DNA from: an uncultured Pelagibacteraceae bacterium
Lineage (GTDB): Bacteria; Pseudomonadota; Alphaproteobacteria; Pelagibacterales; Pelagibacteraceae
DNA length: 35,814 nucleotides
Direction of reading: 5' to 3'
Assembly: GCA_902554995.1 (NCBI GenBank)
Contig: CACDQT010000006.1
Location: forward strand, 1 to 35,814
The notes below the pieces were generated by a model, which did no database searches, was not told where the DNA came from, and worked only from the letters and a program-made list of their open reading frames with translations. A program made the translations under genes and the position numbers. This document shows, piece after piece, positions 26,627 through 35,814 of the stretch. The stretch's first letter is position 1. Each line of letters opens with the position of its first letter.

Positions 26627-28453
26627 TTAACTTTCTAAGAAACTTTTTAATTGTTTTGATCTACTAGGGTGTTTTAATTTTCTAAGTGCTTTTGCTTCTA
26701 TTTGACGAATTCTTTCTCGAGTAACAGAAAACTGCAAACCAACTTCCTCTAATGTATGATCAGTATTCATTCCAACTCCAAATCTCATTCTTAAAACTCT
26801 TTCCTCTCTTGGTGTCAAGGTTGATAAAATTTTAGTTGTAGCTTCTCCTAAATTTGATTTAATTGCTTGCTCAAGAGGAGCTAAAGCTTTAGTGTCCTCT
26901 ATAAAGTCTCCTAAACTGCTATCTTCCTCATCGCCAACAGGTTTTTCTAAAGATACTGGCTCTTTAGAAATTTTTAAAACTTTTCTAACTTTATCTAATG
27001 GCATCCTTAGTTTTTTTGCTAATTCCTCTGGGGTTGCCTCTCTACCAAATTCACTTAAAATTAATCTTTGAGTTCTCACAATTTTATTAATTGTTTCAAT
27101 CATGTGAACAGGAATTCTTATTGTTCTAGCTTGATCAGCTATTGATCTTGTAATTGCTTGTCTAATCCACCATGTGGCATACGTAGAAAACTTGTAACCT
27201 CTTCTATATTCAAATTTATCTACTGCTTTCATCAATCCTATGTTTCCTTCTTGAATTAAGTCCAAAAACTGCAACCCTCTATTTGTATATTTTTTAGCAA
27301 TCGAGATAACTAATCTTAAGTTAGCTTCAACCATCTCTTTTTTTGCTATTCTTGACTCTTTTTCACCCTTTTGGACTCTGCTTACAAGTTTTTTGAAATC
27401 TGTTACAGACATTCCTATTTTATCACTAAATTCAATTAATCTTTCACGAATATCTTTAAATTTATCTTTATTTTTTGAAAAGAATTGTTTCCACGTTGAG
27501 TTAGTATCTAGAAATTTTTTAAGATTTGGATTGATTTCGTTTCCTACATAAAATTTTAAAAATTCATTTCTTGGAATTTTATGATCCATGGCTAATCTCA
27601 TTAAATTTCCTTCTAAAGAAATTATTTTTTTATTTTCTACATAATGTTTTTGAACTAATCCCTCTAAAACTGACGGGGATAATTGAAGGGATTTAATATC
27701 CTCTAAAATTTCTTTTACGAGTTTCTCGTAACTTTTTTCTTTGGCTGGAGAAAAAATTTTTGAGTTTAAAATACAGTTAAGTTTTTCTTTTTGATATTTT
27801 ATTAGTTTGTTGTAATCTTTGGTTAAGGTGTGGACAGTTTTAAGAACTTTTGGTTTTATTTCCGTTTCCATCGCAGCTAGTGTTGGGTTAAAATCCTCAT
27901 CACCCTCTTCACCAGAATTCTCTTCATTATCAGCTTCACCCGAATTTTTTTGTTTTGCGCTTGGGCCTGTTGTCTCGTCTTCCATATAATTAGTGTCAAT
28001 ATCAATAATTTCTCGAACCAAGATTTCGTCTTTTTGAAGTTTTTCATTCCACTCAAAAAATTGTTGAGCAGTAATTGGGCTTTGCGATAATGCAATTAAC
28101 ATCACATCCTTTCCAGCCTCTATTCTTTTTGCGATAGCAATTTCACCTTCTCTGGATAAAAGTTCGACTCCACCCATTTCTCTTAGATACATTCGAATTG
28201 GGTCATCACTTTTTTCGATAGTTTTTCCCTCATCTTTTGAGGAGCCCTCTTTTTTTCTTAAAACTTTGAAATCAGATTTTTTTTCTACTAACGTGATTTT
28301 TTCATCCAATATATGAATAAACGCTTGGGCTAAATTTTGATCTGAAAGATTTCGTTTTCCAAGAGATTTGCTTAATTCTTCATATGTTATGAATCCCCTG
28401 TGGGTTCCACGCCCCATTAAACGAGCAAATGATTTTGTAATTATTCTTTCCAC
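26627..28453 (-). CDS. rpoD: RNA polymerase primary sigma factor RpoD (sigma-70)
   Basis: The housekeeping sigma factor. In 608 residues: region 1.1 (about 17-65, [17 protein letters not shown]), region 1.2 (about 82-115, [12 protein letters not shown]), an acidic nonconserved insert (about 150-200), the rest of the nonconserved region, region 2 (about 372-445, including [16 protein letters not shown] and [16 protein letters not shown] with -10 recognition), region 3 (about 450-520) and region 4 (about 546-600, [17 protein letters not shown] helix-turn-helix for the -35). The frame starts at a GTG (28453), because an in-frame TAA lies 14 codons upstream; the ATG 12 codons in is an alternative. 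It follows dnaG after 66 bases. Confidence 0.97.
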   Translation of the reverse strand: MERIITKSFARLMGRGTHRGFITYEELSKSLGKRNLSDQNLAQAFIHILDEKITLVEKKSDFKVLRKKEGSSKDEGKTIEKSDDPIRMYLREMGGVELLSREGEIAIAKRIEAGKDVMLIALSQSPITAQQFFEWNEKLQKDEILVREIIDIDTNYMEDETTGPSAKQKNSGEADNEENSGEEGDEDFNPTLAAMETEIKPKVLKTVHTLTKDYNKLIKYQKEKLNCILNSKIFSPAKEKSYEKLVKEILEDIKSLQLSPSVLEGLVQKHYVENKKIISLEGNLMRLAMDHKIPRNEFLKFYVGNEINPNLKKFLDTNSTWKQFFSKNKDKFKDIRERLIEFSDKIGMSVTDFKKLVSRVQKGEKESRIAKKEMVEANLRLVISIAKKYTNRGLQFLDLIQEGNIGLMKAVDKFEYRRGYKFSTYATWWIRQAITRSIADQARTIRIPVHMIETINKIVRTQRLILSEFGREATPEELAKKLRMPLDKVRKVLKISKEPVSLEKPVGDEEDSSLGDFIEDTKALAPLEQAIKSNLGEATTKILSTLTPREERVLRMRFGVGMNTDHTLEEVGLQFSVTRERIRQIEAKALRKLKHPSRSKQLKSFLES

Positions 28454-28519
28454 ACTAATATATTTGAAGGAATGTATATAATGGCAAATTTAGGAAAATC
28501 CATTGTTAATTTAATTGAG

Positions 28520-30298
28520 TTAATTGATATTTTGCTTTTTTTTAAGCTCTTTTAGCTCATTAAATGTCGTCTCATTCAAATCTTTTGAAAATTTCGATTC
28601 TAATTCCTTTATCCTAAATTCTAAATCATAATTGTTTAAATCACGAGTTATGTCCTCTAATAGCTCAATAATTTCATGATCCTCATTAAATTTCTTTTTT
28701 TGTAAAATGTGTTTAATGGGAGCAAATTTCGTAATTTTATCAATTAATTGAGTATCAATATCTAATTGATCAACAGACAAATTGGTATCTAAGTTTAATT
28801 TTAATAAAATTTTTTCAAAAATTTGTTTATTTACCTCAGAAAATAATTTTACATCCTTAAGCAAATTGATATGATCTCGCATCAAATTCAAATTATCAAG
28901 AACAAGATAAATTAATGAAAATTCTTTTAATTCTACACCTGACAATGATTGACTTTCGTTGAAGTGCTTTTTGGTCTTATCTAAAGATCTAGTTTTTTTT
29001 ACATAAAAGTTTTTTTGATTTTGATTTGTATATGGAGTTAGTCCAGAAATATTTTCTATGAAATATTCTAAGACGTATTTTTTAATATAATCATCTTTTA
29101 TTGTGTTAGCTATGAATCTTAATTTTTTTTCAAAAATCGCCATGGAGGAAGGGTTATTTTGAGTATTTTTTTTATAATGATTAAATATAAATTGATGAAT
29201 TGGTATTTTATTTTGTTTTGAATAATTAAAAAAATATTCTTTACCATTTTTATTAACAAAACTATCTGGATCCTCTTGATCTGGTAAAAATAAAAATGAT
29301 ATTTGTTTTTCAGGTTTCATATCTTTTATAGAATTTTCTGCAGCTCTTAAGGCTGCCTTGTAACCGCTCTCATCACCATCGAAACAGATGATAATTTCAT
29401 TAAAAAACTGATAAAGAGTAAATATTTGTTTATCTGTTAAGGAAGTACCTAAATTAGCAACAGCATTCTCTATTTCATTTTTACTTAAACCAACTACATC
29501 CATATAACCCTCAACTAAAAAAATATTGTCAAACTGACTAGATAATTTTCTTGCTAAATCTAAATTGTATAAGTTAGATCCTTTTTTGAAGAATAATGTT
29601 TCTGGAGAATTAACATACTTAGCAAGAAAATCACTTTTTTCGATTATTCTTCCCCCTAAGGCAATTGGTTGTCCTGAAATATTATTGATTGGAAAAATTA
29701 ATCTTCCTCTAAACCTTTCAACATAAATATTCTTTTTTTCATCTAAATAAAATAATCCTGTCTCCAGTAAATCATCAATTTGATAATTTTTTTTTAATTC
29801 TTCAAATAAATTTGGATTCTTTTCTACAAAACCAATTTTAAATTTTTTAACTTGATCTTTGTCAAGTGATCTATTTTTTAGATAATCTCTTGCTTTAGAA
29901 TATTTTTCATTTTTCAAAAGTTGATTATGATAAAAGTCTACATATTCTAAAAAAATAGATGAGTATATTTTCCATTTTTTTTCTCTTTCTTCGTCTTGTT
30001 TTGAAAAAATATAGGGTTGCATACCTGCTAAATTTGCTAAGTGCTTTACAGCCTCACCAAATTTAAAATTTTGAGTTTTCATTACAAAGTCAAAGATATT
30101 TCCATGTTCGGATGTCGCAAAACAATGATAAAATTCTTTCTCATCATTTACAGTAAATGATGGGGTTTTTTCATTTTTAAATGGCGAAAGACCAACATAT
30201 TCTTTGCCTCTTTTTTTTAAACTGACATATTTTGAAACTACTGTTGAAACTTTTAATCTTGTTTTAATTTCCTCTAGATATTCTTTTGGGTATTTCAT
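28520..30298 (-). CDS. dnaG: DNA primase DnaG with degenerate zinc-binding domain
   Basis: DnaG makes RNA primers at the replication fork. The 592 residues show an N-terminal CHC2-type domain (about 1-95), the RNA polymerase core with the TOPRIM domain (FLVEGYMDVVGL with catalytic Glu; IICFDGDESGYKAALRAA with the Asp pair), and a C-terminal DnaB-interaction domain. The core and TOPRIM motifs are normal. The zinc ribbon is not: family consensus CPFH...HCFGC reads SPFK (38-41)...HCFAT (58-62), so Ser38, Lys41 and Thr62 replace ligands and only Cys59 is kept, although the fold residues around them (NEKTPSFTV, HGNIFDFVM) are conserved. The start is two bases from the yqeY stop. Confidence 0.95.
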   Translation of the reverse strand: MKYPKEYLEEIKTRLKVSTVVSKYVSLKKRGKEYVGLSPFKNEKTPSFTVNDEKEFYHCFATSEHGNIFDFVMKTQNFKFGEAVKHLANLAGMQPYIFSKQDEEREKKWKIYSSIFLEYVDFYHNQLLKNEKYSKARDYLKNRSLDKDQVKKFKIGFVEKNPNLFEELKKNYQIDDLLETGLFYLDEKKNIYVERFRGRLIFPINNISGQPIALGGRIIEKSDFLAKYVNSPETLFFKKGSNLYNLDLARKLSSQFDNIFLVEGYMDVVGLSKNEIENAVANLGTSLTDKQIFTLYQFFNEIIICFDGDESGYKAALRAAENSIKDMKPEKQISFLFLPDQEDPDSFVNKNGKEYFFNYSKQNKIPIHQFIFNHYKKNTQNNPSSMAIFEKKLRFIANTIKDDYIKKYVLEYFIENISGLTPYTNQNQKNFYVKKTRSLDKTKKHFNESQSLSGVELKEFSLIYLVLDNLNLMRDHINLLKDVKLFSEVNKQIFEKILLKLNLDTNLSVDQLDIDTQLIDKITKFAPIKHILQKKKFNEDHEIIELLEDITRDLNNYDLEFRIKELESKFSKDLNETTFNELKELKKKQNIN

Positions 30299-30300
30299 GA

Positions 30301-30762
30301 CTACTTATTCAGTAACTGTTTAATTAGCGCTCCTGCTTTGGAGAAATCAATCTCATCAGCATGTTGTTTTTTTAATTCTCCCATAACTTTGCCCATATCT
30401 TTCACTGAATTAGCACCTACTTTAGATATTATCTCTTCACATATTTTTTTTGTATCTTCCTCATTTAATTGTTTTGGTAAAAAACTTGATAAAATATCAT
30501 ATTCATTTTGCTCAACTTCCAAAAGATCAGACCGATTATTTTTTTTATAAATTTCAATTGATTCGGCTCTTTGTTTCATCATTTTCTTAAATAATTTTTT
30601 AATATCATCATCATCAGTCTCCTTTTTATTTGGACCAGATCTATTTAAGATATCCAAATCCTTGATGGAGGATAGAATTAACCTGTAAGTTGAGATTTTA
30701 GTTTTATCTTTTGATTTAAGCGACTTTTTATATTCAGTTTCTATGGTCTCTTTTAAGGACAT
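30301..30762 (-). CDS. yqeY: YqeY/GatB-like domain protein
   Basis: A 153-residue protein of the YqeY family, related to the C-terminal tRNA-binding tail of the amidotransferase subunit GatB. Seen: STYRLILSSIKDLDI near the start, MMKQRAESIEIYKKNNRSDL, EQNEYDILSSFLPKQLNEED, and VKDMGKVMGELKKQHADEID. The exact function is not established. It heads the yqeY-dnaG-rpoD set, where rpsU stands in E. coli, and is divergent from carA; both arrangements are usual in alphaproteobacteria. Confidence 0.9.
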   Translation of the reverse strand: MSLKETIETEYKKSLKSKDKTKISTYRLILSSIKDLDILNRSGPNKKETDDDDIKKLFKKMMKQRAESIEIYKKNNRSDLLEVEQNEYDILSSFLPKQLNEEDTKKICEEIISKVGANSVKDMGKVMGELKKQHADEIDFSKAGALIKQLLNK

Positions 30763-30797
30763 AATTTTTAATCTACTTTAAAGAAAAAATTCTTCAA
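30763..30797 (-). promoter_or_regulatory. Possible promoter of yqeY-dnaG-rpoD
   Basis: On the minus strand TTGAAG (30797-30792), a 16-base spacer and TAGATT (30775-30770) precede yqeY. The expected start would be at about 30763, next to the ATG, so the mRNA may be leaderless. The match is moderate and the region is very AT-rich. Confidence 0.33.
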
Positions 30798-30822
30798 AAG
30801 AAAAATTGTTTTTTTACAATTT

Positions 30823-30828
30823 TATAAT
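30823..30828 (+). promoter_or_regulatory. Possible -10 element for carAB
   Basis: A perfect TATAAT stands in the 125-base region between the divergent yqeY and carA genes. There is no good -35 at 16-18 bases upstream. Transcription from it would leave a leader of about 50 bases before the carA TTG, including the four-codon frame at 30877-30891. Confidence 0.3.
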
Positions 30829-30887
30829 ACATCTCTGTTGCGATAATAAACCTTTTATTGTATTAACCTTTAACTCATGAGTTGTAA

Positions 30888-32081
30888 TTGATCAAAAAAG
30901 CAAAAAATAATAGCTCAAAAATTTCACAAACACATACAGGTATTTTAGTTCTTGAAAACAAGAAAGTTTTTAAAGGTATAGGAATTGGTTACGAAGGTGT
31001 TGCAACAGGAGAAGTGTGTTTTAATACGTCGTTAACAGGCTATCAAGAGATCATATCTGACCCTTCTTATGCAGGTCAAATTATTAATTTTACTTTTCCT
31101 CACATTGGAAATGTTGGAACAAATCATGAGGATCATGAGTCGGATAAAATCTGGACTAGAGGAGTAATTTTTAATTCTGAAATAACTAATCCCTCAAATT
31201 ATAGATCATTTTCACATTTAGATTATTGGCTTAAAAAAAACAAAATTATTGGTATCACTGGATTGGATACTAGAAACCTTACAAATTTCATTAGAGATGA
31301 AGGAGCTCCTAAAGGTACGATTTGTTATTCAAATAAAGGAAAATTCAGTATTAACAAACTTACAAATACAACAATAAAATGGAGTGGTTTAAAAAATTTA
31401 GATCTTGCTGAGGTCGTATCCACCAGAAAAAATTATATTTGGAAAGGGCTTAAAACTTGGAAAAAAGAAACTGGTTTTGAGAAAAATAAAAAAAAGTCTT
31501 TGCATGTTGTTGCAATTGACTATGGAATAAAAAAAAATATTTTAAGGTATTTTTCGAACTTTAATTGTAAAGTTACTGTTGTTCCATGTAAGACTTCTGC
31601 AGAAAGAATATTGAGTCTTAAGCCTGATGGAATATTTTTATCTAATGGTCCAGGAGATCCAGCAGCAACTGGCAAATACGCGATCAATATTATCAAAGAT
31701 CTAATTAAAAAAAATTTACCAATATTTGGTATTTGTTTAGGTCATCAAATTCTTGCGCTAGCTCTTGGGGGTAAAACAAAAAAAATGAAATTGGGTCATA
31801 GAGGTGCTAACCATCCGGTAAAAAATTTAATTCATGATAATGTTGAAATCACTAGTCAAAATCATGGTTTTGAAGTAGTTAAAGAAACATTGCCAAAAAA
31901 TATTGAGGTTACCCATGAGTCTTTATTCGACGATAGTATTGAAGGCATAAGATTAAAAAATAAACCAGTATTTTCTGTTCAGTATCATCCAGAGTCCAAT
32001 CCAGGGCCTCAAGATAGTGTTTATTTATTTCAAGAATTTATTCATAACATAAAAAGAAATGCCAAAAAGAAAAGACATTAA
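30888..32081 (+). CDS. carA: Carbamoyl-phosphate synthase small (glutaminase) subunit
   Basis: CarA releases ammonia from glutamine for CarB, feeding pyrimidine and arginine synthesis. The 397 residues have the N-terminal CPSase domain ([37 protein letters not shown]) and a class I glutaminase domain with the Cys nucleophile in FGICLGHQ and the His-Glu pair in [10 protein letters not shown]. An in-frame TAA directly precedes TTG 30888, and no ATG or GTG occurs in the next twenty codons. TTG is therefore the start. A four-codon frame, ATGAGTTGTAATTGA, ends across this TTG. The gene overlaps carB by 23 bases. Confidence 0.95.
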   Translation: MIKKAKNNSSKISQTHTGILVLENKKVFKGIGIGYEGVATGEVCFNTSLTGYQEIISDPSYAGQIINFTFPHIGNVGTNHEDHESDKIWTRGVIFNSEITNPSNYRSFSHLDYWLKKNKIIGITGLDTRNLTNFIRDEGAPKGTICYSNKGKFSINKLTNTTIKWSGLKNLDLAEVVSTRKNYIWKGLKTWKKETGFEKNKKKSLHVVAIDYGIKKNILRYFSNFNCKVTVVPCKTSAERILSLKPDGIFLSNGPGDPAATGKYAINIIKDLIKKNLPIFGICLGHQILALALGGKTKKMKLGHRGANHPVKNLIHDNVEITSQNHGFEVVKETLPKNIEVTHESLFDDSIEGIRLKNKPVFSVQYHPESNPGPQDSVYLFQEFIHNIKRNAKKKRH

Positions 32082-35000
32082 AAAAATATTAGTTGTTGGA
32101 GCTGGCCCAATCATCATCGGACAAGCATGTGAATTTGATTATTCAGGAACACAAGCTTGCAAAGCTCTTAAAGATGAGGGCTATAAGGTAATTTTGATAA
32201 ATTCTAATCCTGCAACTATCATGACAGATCCAGATGTTGCAGACAAAACTTATGTTGAACCAATAACTTTAGATGTTTTAGAAAAAATTCTTAAAAAAGA
32301 GAGACCTGATGCAATTCTACCTACAATGGGAGGTCAAACTGCTCTTAATCTAGCTATGGAGGCTGAAAAAAAAGGGATTTTAAAAAAATATAAAATTGAA
32401 CTTATTGGAGCTAATTCAAAGGCAATTTCAAACGCTGAGGATAGAAAAAAATTTAGAAAAAATATGATAGAAATTGGTTTAGACTTACCTAAATCCGAAA
32501 TCGTAAACAATAATAACCAGGCTTCAAAGGTTCTAAAAAAAATTGGTTTGCCTGCAATCATAAGACCCGCTTTTACACTTGGTGGGCTTGGTGGAGGAAT
32601 AGCAAAAACAAAGAAGGATTATCTTAGAATTTTAAAAAATGGATTACATGAGTCTCCTGTTAGCCAAGTTTTGGTTGAAGAATGCTTGGAGGGTTGGAAA
32701 GAATTTGAGATGGAAGTCGTTAGAGATAAAAAAGATAACTGTATAATTATTTGCTCCATTGAGAATATTGATCCAATGGGGATACATACGGGTGACTCGG
32801 TAACAGTTGCACCAGCACTAACTCTCACTGATAAAGAATACCAGGTCATGAGAAATGCATCTATCGCATGTTTAAGAAAAATTGGGGTTGAGACAGGTGG
32901 ATCCAATGTTCAATTCGCAATTAATCCTAAAAATGGTCGAATGGTTATAATCGAGATGAACCCACGTGTATCAAGATCATCAGCTTTGGCATCTAAAGCA
33001 ACAGGATTTCCAATTGCAAAAGTAGCAGCAAAATTAGCTGTCGGATATACTTTAGATGAACTTAAAAATGAAATTACTAAAATTACCCCTGCATCTTTTG
33101 AACCAAGTATAGATTATGTAGTTACTAAGATACCAAGATTTACTTTTGAAAAATTTTCATCCTCTCCAGCCACTCTTGGCACTTCAATGAAATCTGTTGG
33201 AGAAGCTATGGCAATAGGGAGAAATTTTAAAGAGTCTCTTCAAAAAGCTTTGATATCATTAGAAACTGGTTTCTCGGGCCTTGATAGAATATTTAATTTA
33301 TCAAGACGACAAATTGAAAGAAAACTAAAAGAAAATATTCCAAACAAAATTTTACTTGTTGCTGAAGGAGTTAGAAAAAAAATCAGTTTAGATAGGATTT
33401 TTAAATTATCAAAAATTGACCCATGGTTTCTAAGTCAAATTAAAGAAATTGTTGATTGTGAAATAAATTTAAAAAAAATAGGATTGCCAAGAAATTTTAC
33501 AGAATTTAATAGGATTAAATCTATAGGTTTCTCAGACAAAAAATTATCAGAATTAACAAATCTTTCTGAGGACGTTGTTAGAAAAAAAAGGATAGCACTA
33601 AAAATATTACCTGTTTATAAAAAAGTTGATACTTGTGCTGCTGAATTTAAATCTTTCACTCCCTACATGTACTCAACTTATCAAAGAAACTTTTCTATAG
33701 TTTCAGAGTGTGAAGCAGAGCCTACTAGTAAAAAAAAGATAATTATTCTAGGAGGAGGGCCGAATAGAATTGGTCAAGGAATAGAATTTGATTATTGTTG
33801 TTGTCAAGCAAGCTTTTCTTTAAAAGACGCTGGTTTTGAAACAATCATGGTAAATTGTAATCCTGAGACAGTCTCTACCGATTACGATACTAGTGATCGA
33901 CTTTATTTTGAACCTTTAAAAGAAGAATTCGTTTTTAATATCATCAAAAAAGAGCAAATGAATGGAAACCTAATTGGTATAATTGCTCAGTTTGGAGGAC
34001 AAACTCCAATCAAACTTGCTAAATTTTTACATCAAAACAAATTACCTATTTTAGGAACTCAATATAGCTCTATAGATTTAGCAGAGGATAGAGATAGATT
34101 TAGAAATTTATTGAATAAATTAAAATTGAAACAAGCAGAAAGTGGAATTGCCAAAACTTATAAAAAAGCGATCAAGATTGCTGATAAAATTGGATTACCT
34201 TTAATGGTAAGACCTTCATATGTTTTAGGTGGAAGAGCAATGGAAATAGTTTATGAAAAAGGACAATTAAAAAATTTTATTGAAGAAGCCTTTAAAGCTG
34301 CAGAAAAAAATCCAATTTTAATTGACAAATTTATTGATCATGCAATGGAGGTTGATGTAGATGCAATATCCGATGGTAAAGAGGTATATGTAGCTGGTAT
34401 TATGCAGCATATTGAAGAAGCTGGTATTCATTCTGGGGACTCTGCTTGTAGTTTGCCTCCAATATCTATTAAACCATTTTTAGTAAAGGAAATTGAAAAT
34501 CAAACTAAAAAACTAGCGTTAGCTTTAAAAGTCAAAGGTTTCATGAATATCCAATTTGCAATTAAAAAAGATGAAATTTATGTGATTGAAGTAAATCCTC
34601 GAGCTAGTAGAACTGTGCCCTTTGTATCTAAAGCAAAAGGTTTGCCATTAGCAAAAATTGCATCAAGAGTAATGGCTGGTGAAAAATTATTGAAATTCAA
34701 TTTGAGGGAAAAATCAAAAGGAATGTATGCAGTCAAAGAAGCAGTATTTCCTTTTAATAAATTTCCAAATAGTGACTTACTTCTTGGTCCAGAAATGAAA
34801 TCAACTGGTGAGGTAATGGGGTTTGATAAAAATTTTGGCATGGCATTTGCAAAAAGTCAAATTGCTGCTGCGAATTCACTTCCAAAAAAAGGTCTTGCAT
34901 TTATATCTTTAAAAAACTCTCATAAGGATGAGGGGATAGGTCTGGCTAAAGATTTAATTAAATTAAATTTTAAGTTAAGTGCAACAAAAGGCACTGCAGA

Positions 35001-35286
35001 GTACATTCGAAAACATGGAATGAAATGTAAAATTATAAATAAAGTCAGCAGTGGAACCCCTCACATAGTAGATGTTTTAGATTCAAAAAGAATAGCGCTT
35101 GTAATCAATACTGGTGGAGGAAATAGTGAGCATCGAATAAACGATGCTATTGCACTAAGAAGAGCAACTTTAAAAAATAAAGTTCCATATTGTACAAATA
35201 TGTCAACTGCTCAAGCATGTTTGGAAGCAATAAAATCTCTTAAAACAAAAAAACTTGATGTCATTGCACTGCAAGAACTAAAATAA
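32059..35286 (+). CDS. carB: Carbamoyl-phosphate synthase large subunit
   Basis: CarB makes carbamoyl phosphate from bicarbonate, ammonia and two ATP. The 1075 residues have the expected duplicated ATP-grasp layout: first half beginning [20 protein letters not shown], with [18 protein letters not shown] and [18 protein letters not shown]; second half beginning [20 protein letters not shown], with [20 protein letters not shown] and [20 protein letters not shown]-terminal MGS-like allosteric domain (about 935-1075) follows. All core motifs and the length are normal. The start lies inside the end of carA, so the subunits are co-translated. Confidence 0.97.
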   Translation: MPKRKDIKKILVVGAGPIIIGQACEFDYSGTQACKALKDEGYKVILINSNPATIMTDPDVADKTYVEPITLDVLEKILKKERPDAILPTMGGQTALNLAMEAEKKGILKKYKIELIGANSKAISNAEDRKKFRKNMIEIGLDLPKSEIVNNNNQASKVLKKIGLPAIIRPAFTLGGLGGGIAKTKKDYLRILKNGLHESPVSQVLVEECLEGWKEFEMEVVRDKKDNCIIICSIENIDPMGIHTGDSVTVAPALTLTDKEYQVMRNASIACLRKIGVETGGSNVQFAINPKNGRMVIIEMNPRVSRSSALASKATGFPIAKVAAKLAVGYTLDELKNEITKITPASFEPSIDYVVTKIPRFTFEKFSSSPATLGTSMKSVGEAMAIGRNFKESLQKALISLETGFSGLDRIFNLSRRQIERKLKENIPNKILLVAEGVRKKISLDRIFKLSKIDPWFLSQIKEIVDCEINLKKIGLPRNFTEFNRIKSIGFSDKKLSELTNLSEDVVRKKRIALKILPVYKKVDTCAAEFKSFTPYMYSTYQRNFSIVSECEAEPTSKKKIIILGGGPNRIGQGIEFDYCCCQASFSLKDAGFETIMVNCNPETVSTDYDTSDRLYFEPLKEEFVFNIIKKEQMNGNLIGIIAQFGGQTPIKLAKFLHQNKLPILGTQYSSIDLAEDRDRFRNLLNKLKLKQAESGIAKTYKKAIKIADKIGLPLMVRPSYVLGGRAMEIVYEKGQLKNFIEEAFKAAEKNPILIDKFIDHAMEVDVDAISDGKEVYVAGIMQHIEEAGIHSGDSACSLPPISIKPFLVKEIENQTKKLALALKVKGFMNIQFAIKKDEIYVIEVNPRASRTVPFVSKAKGLPLAKIASRVMAGEKLLKFNLREKSKGMYAVKEAVFPFNKFPNSDLLLGPEMKSTGEVMGFDKNFGMAFAKSQIAAANSLPKKGLAFISLKNSHKDEGIGLAKDLIKLNFKLSATKGTAEYIRKHGMKCKIINKVSSGTPHIVDVLDSKRIALVINTGGGNSEHRINDAIALRRATLKNKVPYCTNMSTAQACLEAIKSLKTKKLDVIALQELK

Positions 35287-35289
35287 TAT

Positions 35290-35320
35290 TACAATTAAAA
35301 GTTGTATATTTTTTTTTTTC
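35290..35320 (+). terminator. Probable intrinsic terminator of carAB
   Basis: Four bases after the carB stop, TACAA and TTGTA pair around a seven-base loop and are followed by TAT and a run of eleven T. The stem is short and AT-rich but the T-run is the longest placed right after a stop codon in the window. Confidence 0.45.
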
Positions 35321-35331
35321 TAAGTTATAAT
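35302..35331 (+). promoter_or_regulatory. Possible promoter of the 86-residue protein gene
   Basis: TTGTAT (35302-35307), an 18-base spacer and a perfect TATAAT (35326-35331) overlap the carAB terminator. Transcription would begin near 35338 and leave a leader of about 55 bases before the ATG at 35393. Confidence 0.4.
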
Positions 35332-35392
35332 TGCCCAAAATGAATAATCGTTAGGTTGTATTCGTCAAATTTATTTTTTAAAATTTACTCAT

Positions 35393-35653
35393 ATGAGTTC
35401 GGAAGTTCGTCAATATATTATCGAAGACGCATCTAAAAAAAGTGAAATTTTTAGTGCTCAACTTTTAAAACTTCCTATCAAAAAAAAAATTTTAAAATCA
35501 AATACTACTAATCTAGATAAATGTGCCTATTGGAAACTTTATGACAAAACAAATATTCATGAGGATGGCGACCAGTTGAAAGCAGTAACAGGAATCTGTT
35601 TAGTATTGGGCGTATTTAGTTTTATTGGTTTATATTCGAGTTTATTAAGTTAA
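35393..35653 (+). CDS. Small hypothetical membrane protein
   Basis: An 86-residue protein of no family I recognise. Residues 1-62 are hydrophilic and charged (MSSEVRQYIIEDASKKSEIF onward), with a single Cys in NLDKCAYWKLYDKT. Residues about 64-84 (AVTGICLVLGVFSFIGLYSS) form one transmembrane helix, so it is probably a tail-anchored inner-membrane protein. It has its own predicted promoter, is separated from carB by about 100 bases, and ends back to back with the convergent gene, whose stop is adjacent. Codon composition matches the neighbours, which supports real coding. Confidence 0.65.
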   Translation: MSSEVRQYIIEDASKKSEIFSAQLLKLPIKKKILKSNTTNLDKCAYWKLYDKTNIHEDGDQLKAVTGICLVLGVFSFIGLYSSLLS

Positions 35654-35814
35654 TCACTCAACTTTCCAATCAGTGGGAAAGGTGACATAATTTACCTGAA
35701 TACATCTTCTTTCCTTAATAATCTTCTTTTTTTCCATACCATGCCAAGTATTAGGTCCGCTAGTAAATAAATATCCATAATTATGTTTATAAGGAACTGT
35801 TTTAACCTTTTCTA
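35654..35814 (-). CDS. C-terminal end of a protein resembling 2OG-Fe(II) oxygenases (partial)
   Basis: The minus-strand frame is open from the window edge to a TGA at 35656-35654 and encodes the last 53 residues of a protein. The segment YLFTSGPNTWHGMEKKK followed by IIKERRCIQVNYV matches the C-terminal end of many 2-oxoglutarate-Fe(II) oxygenases: a beta strand, an iron-ligand His in WHG and a 2OG-binding Arg 11-12 residues later. The rest lies outside the window, so substrate and function cannot be judged. It converges on the 86-residue protein gene with no gap. Confidence 0.5.
   Translation of the reverse strand, partial: EKVKTVPYKHNYGYLFTSGPNTWHGMEKKKIIKERRCIQVNYVTFPTDWKVE

Noticed and set aside
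30301-32081. yqeY instead of rpsU before dnaG, divergent from carA, as a novelty
   Set aside because: This arrangement is the ordinary alphaproteobacterial one.
1-35814. CRISPR array, prophage, insertion sequence or defence island
   Set aside because: No regularly spaced repeats, transposase, integrase or phage genes are visible. The window is core genome with uniform composition; long A/T runs reflect low GC.

Overview
The window is an AT-rich, densely packed bacterial chromosome segment. Gene order, DAP-type MurE, LpxC/BamD outer-membrane genes, very short or negative intergenic spacing and protein sequence character all point to a streamlined alphaproteobacterium of the SAR11 (Pelagibacterales) type. 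I see no phage, insertion sequence, CRISPR array or foreign island. Taxonomy is inferred from these traits and not from a search.

Layout. (1) 1-2863, plus strand: the 3' part of a UvrD-type helicase gene, coupled by an ATGA overlap to a large M24B Xaa-Pro aminopeptidase gene. (2) 2843-23648, minus strand: one almost gapless dcw (division and cell wall) operon, transcribed mraZ-ftsZ-rsmH-ftsL-ftsI-murE/murF fusion-mraY-murD-ftsW-murG-murC-murB-ddl-ftsQ-truncated ftsA-lpxC-bamD-ligA. It is preceded by a promoter studded with 10-bp-spaced TGGG repeats that look like an MraZ operator. (3) 23809-24164, minus: RNase P RNA. (4) 24213-24953, minus: a peptidoglycan amidase, divergent from mlaA-mlaC (25011-26397, plus). 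(5) 26409-30762, minus: yqeY-dnaG-rpoD followed closely by tRNA-Val(GAC) and a CAT tRNA that looks like tRNA-Ile2. (6) 30888-35286, plus: carA-carB with a likely terminator. (7) A small hypothetical membrane protein and the end of a convergent gene resembling 2OG-Fe(II) oxygenases.

How it fits together. The dcw operon makes the whole cytoplasmic branch of peptidoglycan precursor synthesis (MurB-G, Ddl, MraY), the septal synthase pair FtsW/FtsI, the FtsQ/FtsL scaffold and FtsZ. It then continues into lipid A commitment (LpxC) and outer-membrane protein assembly (BamD). The right half holds the macromolecular-synthesis genes (primase, housekeeping sigma factor), tRNAs, phospholipid-transport proteins and carbamoyl-phosphate synthase.

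The most interesting points: the ftsA slot between ftsQ and lpxC encodes only a 234-residue protein that seems to keep FtsA's 1C-type domain and C-terminal amphipathic helix but lacks the ATP-binding half; ftsZ has moved from its usual place after ftsA to directly behind mraZ; murE and murF are fused; DnaG has lost three of four zinc ligands; and the tRNA-Val(GAC) has a noncanonical T-loop with a matching change in the D-loop.
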